Source: Oligoflexus sp. (GTDB lineage: Bacteria; Bdellovibrionota_B; Oligoflexia; Oligoflexales; Oligoflexaceae). Taken from it: a DNA stretch of 64,000 bases. The notes beneath the pieces were generated by a model that saw only the letters and a program-made list of their open reading frames with translations, did not search any database and was not told the DNA's origin. Positions 63,880-64,000 of this stretch are shown here, in pieces. Each line of letters opens with the position of its first letter. The first letter of the stretch is position 1. Made by a program: the position numbers and the translations under genes. Location of the stretch: contig NZ_DASTAT010000022.1 of the NCBI RefSeq assembly GCF_035712445.1, positions 85,892-149,891 of the forward strand, read 5' to 3'.

Positions 63880-64000
63880 CGGGGATTGTGAAAGCCGGGG
63901 ACGCAAGACCCGGTATTTTACGATCCGGTATTGCAAGACCCGGCACTGCAAGACCTGGTATTGTACGACCCGGTATTGTACGACCCGGTATTGCAAGGCC
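63880..64000. repeat. 15-bp tandem repeat array downstream of groEL (continues past window)
   Basis: Eight units of consensus CCGGTATTGCAAGAC, from 63880 to the right edge, start four bases after the groEL stop. Later units are nearly identical; the first is more diverged. The period is a multiple of three, so all six frames can stay open: on the plus strand one frame from a GTG at 63888 reads a PGI(V/A)R pentapeptide repeat. No spacers, so not CRISPR. Whether it is coding is unknown. Confidence 0.9.

Noticed and set aside
63880-64000. CRISPR array at the 15-bp repeats
   Set aside because: Contiguous units without spacers and too short a unit.

Overview
The window reads as a chromosomal segment of a Gram-negative bacterium with moderately high GC and very tight gene packing. 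Envelope genes (PBP1A, an Mla-type lipid transport system, a Tsp/Prc protease, beta-barrel-like and lipoprotein-like exports), a trans-membrane chemoreceptor, c-di-GMP and cAMP-type signalling, a very large Ser/Thr kinase-ATPase, lysine-rich histone-like proteins and many exported proteins without known function together suggest a predatory or environmental lineage such as Bdellovibrionota/Oligoflexia or a former deltaproteobacterium. This is inference from gene content; no rRNA or tRNA gene was seen. No insertion sequence, prophage, integrase or CRISPR array is visible, so this looks like core chromosome rather than an island.

Layout. 1-8.1 kb: metabolite repair (NnrD end), gamma-carbonic anhydrase-like and rhodanese genes face two exported proteins, then a minus-strand HAD-pdxA-uvrA-like operon and divergent folK. 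8.1-13.9 kb: HU with a lysine tail, a receiver-TPR protein, acetoacetyl-CoA synthetase, an IrrE-like pseudo-protease, a PilZ protein and a histone H1-like protein. 13.9-19.3 kb: a four-gene ABC transporter operon. 19.3-23.4 kb: a minus-strand pair encoding a HEAT-repeat membrane-anchored protein (possibly vitellogenin/lipid-transfer-like) and a large secreted lectin-like protein. 23.6-32.7 kb: an envelope block with prc, an anchored export, mlaD-mlaF-mlaE, two ArsA/Get3-like ATPases and tatA, all on the minus strand. 32.8-38.2 kb: one 1801-residue Ser/Thr kinase-AAA-TPR-GAF-PP2C-like protein.

38.3-50.4 kb: pyruvate kinase overlapping antisense with a diguanylate cyclase, a PBP1A plus LpoA-like pair, outer-membrane-like and pentapeptide-repeat exports, murI, and an overlapping gluQ-thiL-SprT-like operon that ends inside a 50-bp tandem repeat. 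50.6-57.2 kb: two membrane proteins, a methyltransferase, a 7TM-DISM-type adenylate cyclase, an orphan Wza-like export protein, a Spy-like periplasmic protein, a cluster of hairpin repeats and ribA. 57.4-64 kb: hsp20, a chemoreceptor, rimB-rimK, groES-groEL, and a run of 15-bp tandem repeats that leaves the window.

The parts with most novelty potential are the HEAT/lectin pair (19.3-23.4 kb), the tatA-arsA-arsA-mlaEFD-prc block, the giant kinase with a degenerate phosphatase-like end, and the three unrelated tandem-repeat loci. Start codons were chosen by Shine-Dalgarno spacing and family alignment; family calls come from motif recognition, not from a database search.
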